From Botryotinia globosa (taxonomy: Eukaryota > Ascomycota > Leotiomycetes > Helotiales > Sclerotiniaceae): a stretch of DNA of 64,000 nucleotides. Position 1 is the first letter of the stretch. The number at the start of each line of letters is the position of its first letter. Below the pieces are notes generated by a model. It searched no databases and had not been told where the DNA came from. It saw only the letters and a list, made by a program, of their open reading frames with translations. The translations under genes and the position numbers were made by a program. Location: positions 1,948,501 to 2,012,500 of the forward strand of contig RCSZ01000005.1 of NCBI GenBank assembly GCA_014898425.1, written 5' to 3'. Shown piece after piece: positions 57,993-64,000 of the stretch.

Positions 57993-59319
57993 CTAATGCA
58001 TTCCCCGTACCAGGCCTTTCCAATTCTTATTCCCAAACTCCATGCTTGCGTTTGCAAAGAAATTGACTTCCGTGTGATCCCCTATAATTCGTGCATGCCA
58101 TGCTGGTATTCCATCCAGTAATGATTCATCGCTTTTCCAATCCAGTTCTCCCCCTCCTGAAACCCGGTACGTAATCATAAATATTCTCTCGATTGTTATT
58201 CGTGCCCTAATAATCCCCAATTATCCATCGCCTTCCCTTCCATAACTAAATCATTAACGCCCTCGATCTTTCCTCCCACCCCTTCTAAGTCTAATACCTC
58301 GACCCGCTTCATCCACGTTTCTGGCCATATCAAATAAACTCCATGAATATCTCTCATGTGAGCTTGCCACTCTTCGTCAAACAGCGTTTCGCGGTTGTAG
58401 CACGGGACTTGTTCACCACTAGCTTGCGATAGCGATTTGCAGTAATCGAGGATGGCGAAACCTTCCGAAGGGGTGATGACGGTCCATTCGAATTTTGTAC
58501 GGAGAGCGTGAGAGCGAAGAGACGAGAAAGGATCGGAGAGGGCGTGTGTTGAGCCTTGGGCTAGGGAACGATAGTTGGAGAGGGCTGAGGTACTGTTTGG
58601 ACTTGGGATGGTAGAGTAGGATAGCCCGCTGGTGCTGGATGGGGATTGATGAGAGGAGTGTGAATCGTAGCTCGAGGTGGACGTTGTTAAAGGTCGTTGA
58701 GCTATACTTGTATAGGGTGAGGATGAGGGAGTAAGAGATGCTGAGGAATAAGCTGAATAAGAAGGCGTATGGGATGAGTATGTGAGTTGGGGATGTTCAT
58801 CCTCCAGTGGTGTGATATTTCCATGTGATGAGTAATGTGACGTGGATCCTGATCTTTCATGTGAAGACTTGTGAGTTGGCACTTCTCTATATGATTAATT
58901 AGCAAATGATGTACAATTTCCATATAAATAGATTATCAGGAGAGAAATGTCCCCAAAAAGAGAAAATCTTACAATCTTCCTCTTCCGCTGGCTGCCTCCG
59001 CTATCGTCAAATTAAGTCCTTCATTTTTGATATGAACAGAAACATGTTTCCTCAATTTTGCAGCTGTATCCGTTTCTTTCATACAAAATCCACAAACACT
59101 TTCACATTTCGCTATCCTCAATACACCCGTTGTATTCCAAGGGGGATGTGTATGACCTCTACTACATGTAGTTGGTGGAAGGGAGCTTTCCCTATGCATT
59201 CTTCTGGGTAACGAACTTTCTCGTTCTGTTCTTCTCGACTGGTGACTAACTGAAGGCTTTATATCGTGTCCTTGACTGTGACTATGGCGAAAGATTCGAG
59301 TGTGGATCGTGGTCACCAT
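57993..59319 (-). CDS. C2H2 zinc-finger protein with a probable frameshift
   Basis: Exon 1 (58973-59319) and exon 2 (from 58886) join in frame through a GTAAGA donor and ATATAG acceptor. One C2H2 finger lies at residues 76-96, spacing C-x2-C-x12-H-x3-H (VCGFCMKETDTAAKLRKHVS). A Ser/Tyr/Pro-rich linker follows (about 115-230), then a folded-looking part with FEWTVITPSEGFAILDYCKS and DIHGVYLIWPETWMKRVEVL. The frame stops at 58196, giving 345 residues. In the overlapping frame, protein-like sequence continues at once to 57993 (GGGELDWKSDESLLDGIPAW, then TEVNFFANASMEFGNKNW). The switch would occur at a GGGG run near 58215, so one base is probably missing or the gene is broken. Likely a transcription regulator; family not recognised. 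Confidence 0.7.
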
Positions 59320-62228
59320 TTAGACGCTCTGATATGAAGATGTGAATATAATTTGGATCTTGAATCTTGAGATCGTTATGGGCTTCTTTTCCCAAAAAAT
59401 ACTAGTAGGCCGTTGTATTCGATGTAGTTGTCTGACGATGATGATGATGAATATGATAATGAAGAAGAAGCAAATAGAATACCGAGAATGCTTTGATGAG
59501 AAATGACAAATTTTCCGAGATCGATATATTAAGGGAATTCGACCCTTGAATATTGCTTGAACAATGTAAATTCCAAGCTAGCGATAAATGAAGTTGAAGT
59601 TTAATTTGCTTAATGTGGTTGAACTCCCGACACTCGTTTCACATAAAAGATGCCAACGTAGATTTGAATGAAACACCGACAGGAAAAGCATCCATTCTTA
59701 TAAAAATGTGAAGCCTTCAAATTCAAAGTAGATAAAAAATGAGAGGAAGGAAGTAATAAGCTTAAGGAGATCTACAAGAAAGTATGATCGATCAGTGGGG
59801 ATGAGTAGATTATTATTACACTGCAGCTGGTATTATTGTTATTATTGTTATTATTGGTTTTATTGTTATTATTGGTATTATTGGTATTATTGGTATTATT
59901 CTTTATTTTATTTTCTCAAATGAAATAAATACTTCAATCAAAAGGGTACAAATGTCACTTCATGGCCATAGGACGCCAGGGACGGTATGGTAAATTTGCT
60001 TAGCTTACTCGTAGTAGGTATTAGGTTGCGCTTGCGGTTACGGTTTGTGCACGTACGATGCGGCGATAGTATTAGGCAGTCTCGAAATCGAACGCAAAAT
60101 TACTCTATTAGGAAATAATCGCGAAGTTTGAATTGGGTGGGAACCGGTTTCAGGAGTTGCGATTGGTTGAAAGGGGCTCGAAATGGGGTAACAAATGTAA
60201 GACCAATGAACATTTTTGGTGCGAGTGAAGCGAGGAAGCTTGGATGGAAGGGCAATTAGACCGAGCCGCACGCGTGGGATGGCATGGCAGCGTGGGATTT
60301 AAAGCGATGTGTACCCAGGTATAGTTGGTACCAGTCAGTGCCCTGTGAGTGGAATTGAAGCGGATATGCGTGGGTAAAAAGATGAAAAGTGCCAGAGACT
60401 AAGATCGAGATGCGAGACCGAAATGTTAAAATAGTGGAGTGAATGGATGAATGGATGAATGGATGCGATGCTTGCGAGCCTAATCGACATTAGTTTTGGG
60501 TGTGGGGACCTACGCTGTTGGAATATGGAAAGTTTGCGAGAAAAAGGAAGAACAGTAGAAGACTGGTAAGCTAAAGGTATTGGTGGTTCCTGGTTCATCT
60601 GATTTTGTGGTTAATGTAAGTATATCTGACATATTGATACCTAGGTGACTCGCAGAGTATTTTGATATTGGAACAACTAGAAGCGTTAATACAATACAGG
60701 TGGTCGTGGACAATCAAGTAAGCGGTGTCGTCACAACACGAGACTCCTTACTATATGCTGTCTATTCCTTCGTATTCAAGATCGGATGGGTCTGGGAAAG
60801 TTTTTTTTGCGGTACTTCATAACGGTCCCCGCAGAAACAAACAGGGGGTATCTTCCTCTTTCCGGGGAGAGATATTCAGTCAATATAAAATTCACAAGAG
60901 GTAACCTTAAGTTGTGACGAAATGAATCAAACAAGACAAGGGGGCAACGAGGGATAATGAACATGATAATGGATTTTACGACGGGATAAATTAAGATACA
61001 TTAAATGAACTTCAATAAGGTTTACACTTGCGAGCATGGATTTCTACAAGCAGGAGTACATGAGTTACATACGGACTTACCTCCTAGGTATCCAGCAGCA
61101 GGGTGACCATGTGAGGTGACAGATGATCGCCGGGAAGGAAGATGAGATGAGAACGCTGCTACGACTCCACGATTCACTCAAAAGAGTAGAAAGTTCCAGG
61201 TTACGAAACTAATGTCTATGATCATTCAATAGTTCATCAACCAAGGTTTATCCGTGGGGATATTCGAAAGAGTCAAGAGTCCAAGCGACTAATCAGCAAT
61301 TCGCGTGCTGAGAAGTTATATCGACCTTTGAAACATCGTTGAAGAGACCGAACATAGATTAAAACAAAAGCTTTCGCCGATTAATCCTTTTCTAGAATAA
61401 CGGTTAGAAGGCCGAGGCCACCCCCGGGGTCCAAAAGTAATATGGATAAATCCCTAGACTCCGAACTTTAGGCGTACCATGGTTATCAACCGTGGCACTG
61501 GAACACTGAAAGTCTATTATATAATATATTTTCCTAAGAATTTTCACTGGGATTTCCACCCAAGACCCCGAAACCAAACACCAAAAGTCATACAACATGC
61601 GATACCTAGGTATATTTAGATTTAGACGTGAAAATAGCTTGAACAGGATCAACAATGAGATCGAGATGAGATGAGCTTGCGAGAAACATGCATACATCGA
61701 GATGCTAATGTGACCACGTCAACATTGACGTCCGAAAGTTAATCAATGGTTAGAACAATGTGAACCCATGTATTGTGTAACTGTCGTCGACAAATCGCAT
61801 CTTCAAATGGGGGTGTTGGGGAAGTCTAACAAAGTGATAGATGTGCGAAGACACGCTACGGTACAACCTAATGCATGTCATAATGTCAGAGCGACTAATT
61901 AGAAGTTATTGGACGAGTAGTGAAGAACAGCTGATTTTTAGTCTTTAGAGTCTTTGATAATGCTTACAATTGCAAGCTTTTGGGGCTTATCATTCCAAAT
62001 GTCGCTATCACAGAACGCCCGGATTTAGAAGGTGGGACACATTGACCACAAAATTTAGAGTTTTCTCCCCCCAAGTATAAGCGGGAAGGGGCGTGTATTG
62101 ATTGAAAGCTTCTTCTACGGAGGTTGGAAGGGTAAGTATTGTCAATCACACTAAAAAACGATCTTATTTTTCTCCATTTTTAAACTTTAGACCAATCAAA
62201 TCACAACACTGGTTAAATATTTATATAA
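59320..62228. other. intergenic region without a supportable gene
   Basis: About 2.9 kb. It carries an ATT/TTG-type microsatellite (59827-59905) and ATGGATGA repeats near 60440-60470. Open frames such as 60335-60598 and 61404-61697 (minus) have no domain, and most lack a convincing start. The first few hundred bases are the C2H2-gene promoter. Confidence 0.5.
59827..59905 (+). repeat. (TATTATTGT/GGTATTATT)n microsatellite
   Basis: An interrupted array of TTATTG and GGTATTATT units, about 80 bp, upstream of the C2H2 gene. Confidence 0.9.
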
Positions 62229-63003
62229 TAAGTCGACCACCCTCCTTTCGGGCCACCCCTCTTTCGAGCCACCCTTTTACACCAAAAATCACTTTTTTAG
62301 CCTATCAATATCTCTATCAATATTGAATATAATTTAATAAAAATATATATATATATATAATTCGAATTATTTTAGGCTCATATTAGAATTTTTAGAATTT
62401 TTGAATTTTTTCTGGATCGATTTCTAAAGCTTCAAAATATCGATTTTCAATTTATATACAAATCACATACAAATTTAAAATTTCATAAAATCTTTAATAA
62501 CTTTTTAATAATTATTATTAAAAGAAAATTGTATATCTTTTTGAAAATTTCAAATCTAAATCTATATAGAAATTTAATTTTTTTTTCAAAAAAATGAATA
62601 AATATAGAGATATAGTATATAGTGAGTTAAGAGTAGTATAAATAATTCCTGCAATTTTAAGGGTACCCTTTTAAATATTTATTTATAAGGAATTTTTTTT
62701 ATATCTTTCAAATTGAATATCTTATAAATTTATAATAAATTTTATAATTTATTTTTAGCTATTTTTCTTTAAAAGTTATTATAAAATTTATAAAATTTTA
62801 AATTTATATGTGATTTGTATATAAATTGAAAATCGATATTTTGAACTTTTAGAAATCGATCTAGAAAAATCCTAAAAATCTAAAAATTTCAAAATAGATT
62901 CGAAATAATTTGAATTATATTAATTTATATTTTTATTAAATTATATTTAGTATTAATAAAGATATTAATGAATCAAAAAGTATTTTTTGGTGTAAAAGAG
63001 TAG

Positions 63004-63763
63004 TGTCAGCGTAGGATACGATTCGAGTAGTCAGCCGGATAAACTCGGGATTACTAAGGGTCGATCCTTTGATAACTATTAGGAAGTTCATATTAATAAA
63101 ACCTAATCCTAAAGTTATTAGTTTGATTTACAATAAATTTATAATCAATAATACTATAAAAAAGAATATGGATAGAATTATAATATTAAAGCTTTAAGAA
63201 AGTAATATAAATAATTAGGTATATTCTAAATAGATTAGAATACAAGATTAGTTTTGAGTAGAATCCAATATACTTTCTTATTGGAGGTTTACCTCCTTAA
63301 TATTCTTGCCACCCATAAGGGCCGAAGGTATATATAGATACGAAAAAAGAGAACCTCGCTTAGTGAGACCCAATTCAAGCGATTTGATTGGTTCAATTCA
63401 AGCGATCTGATTGGCTCGACTTTCTTGGCATTGTAGCTATAGCACAACTCCTTACTTTTTCAACAAAATCATTTAAATTAGTTTATTCAAACTAATATAA
63501 ATTGAATAAAAAAAAAGAAAAGTGATAACTATATATAAGAAATTAAGAGCTTTTAAATGATATGTTTTTTATATTACTAGCTTCAAAACTAAGGGTTTTT
63601 TAAAGAATTGAAATTTAATTAGTATAGATATAGTTAAAGCTTATATAATCAATTGAAAAAGGATTATATTGAATATAATGAGCCTAAAATTAATAAAAAT
63701 TATTTTAATACTATAGCTTTCGTCGTTCAATAGTATAATTTATGATTCGAAGTAAAGTGACCC

Positions 63764-63798
<35 letters not shown>

Positions 63799-63981
63799 TA
63801 AACCGACTTCGCCTGCAAGCTTTCAATAAAATTTCTTTTTTAGATTTTTATAATAATAAATATAATTATATAATACTTTCTCAAAAATCAAGGGGTCCGG
63901 GGGCTCGCAGGCCCCTGGTATAATCTCTTATTAAGATTACTAAATTCTTCCTAGTATACTCTCTATTATTGAGCTCTAACA
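63004..63981. mobile_element. solo LTR, itself interrupted
   Basis: Starts TGTCAGCGTAGG and ends GAGCTCTAACA, so it has TG...CA ends with the short inverted repeat TGTYAG. It splits the LIR element exactly where copy A is continuous. The 5-bp flanks are AGTAG and GGTGG, which differ only by G-to-A changes and are plausibly one RIP-altered target duplication. Without the inner element it is about 330-340 bp. No internal retroelement sequence remains. Confidence 0.7.
63281..63918 (+). mobile_element. TTGGAGG...CCCCTGG element, copy B
   Basis: 638 bp, matching copy A (28790-29814) end to end except that the 196-bp segment is single here. Flanks TATACTTTCTTA (63269-63280) and TATAATCTCTTA (63919-63930) agree at 10 of 12 positions, a likely target duplication. 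It ends in the GC-rich hairpin GGGGGCTCGCAGGCCCC. A long A run lies at about 63766-63794. Confidence 0.7.
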
Positions 63982-64000
63982 GGTGGCTCAAAAGAGGGGT

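Larger units (their letters stand above)
62231..64000 (-). mobile_element. long-inverted-repeat element (LIR), copy B, interrupted and cut by window end
   Basis: It begins after a TA at 62229-62230 with AGTCGACCACCCTCCTTTCG, the same end as copy A at 27.87 kb, and runs to 63003, then continues at 63987 (CTCAAAAGAGGGGT) to the window end. The interior unique part is inverted relative to copy A. GGGCCAC and TATCAATATCTCTATCAA are shared with copy A. Non-coding. Confidence 0.8.

Overview
The window is fungal nuclear DNA. Genes are split by short GT-AG introns of about 50-130 bp, often with a visible CTAAC-type branch site, and most recognisable products are those of filamentous ascomycetes (Pezizomycotina). 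The protein flavour and the alternation of ordinary gene blocks with AT-rich, repeat-derived blocks carrying C-to-T/G-to-A decay (as left by repeat-induced point mutation, RIP) suggest a Leotiomycete such as a Sclerotiniaceae relative; the species is an inference.

Gene blocks. 0.3-6.9 kb: mrt4 (ribosome assembly, -), mdm10 (mitochondrial outer-membrane beta-barrel, +) and a ZIP-family metal transporter (+). 14.5-22.6 kb: a GT15 mannosyltransferase (-), a DUF4604 protein (+), a TAF14-type YEATS protein (-) and a Ran-binding protein yrb1 (-). 23.7-25.2 kb: an unrecognised three-exon protein (-). 37.6-38.3 kb: an intact orphan retrotransposon Gag-like ORF (-). 39.2-41.9 kb: an F-box gene whose 3' half is hard to model (-). 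43.1-52.1 kb: deoxyribose-phosphate aldolase (+), a Zn2Cys6 factor (-), a secreted repeat protein (-), tad2 (+), complex I 21 kDa subunit (-) and csm3 (+). 52.7-56.7 kb: ski2 (+). 58.0-59.3 kb: a C2H2 zinc-finger gene with a probable frameshift (-).

Repeat blocks. AT-rich tracts at about 7.5-9.0, 11.3-14.1, 19.8-20.9, 27.3-29.9, 31.9-35.3, 57.2-57.6 and 62.2-64.0 kb hold decayed transposons and simple repeats. Boundaries can be read by eye for several: a pogo-like MITE (13.15-13.57 kb), a PIF/Harbinger-like MITE with TTA target duplication (33.83-34.18 kb), two copies of a long-inverted-repeat element with TA duplication (27.87 and 62.23 kb), two copies of a third element starting TTGGAGG and ending CCCCTGG (28.79 and 63.28 kb), and a solo LTR (63.00-63.98 kb). 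They are nested: at 27.3-29.9 kb two elements sit inside an older repeat; at the right edge one element sits inside an LTR that itself sits inside a long-inverted-repeat element.

Most genes are independent housekeeping genes (RNA decay, replication fork protection, nuclear transport, tRNA editing, mitochondrial biogenesis, protein glycosylation) and do not form a pathway cluster. I saw no secondary-metabolite cluster, CRISPR array, rRNA or convincing tRNA. All gene models were spliced by hand; reading-frame continuity across every intron was checked except where stated.
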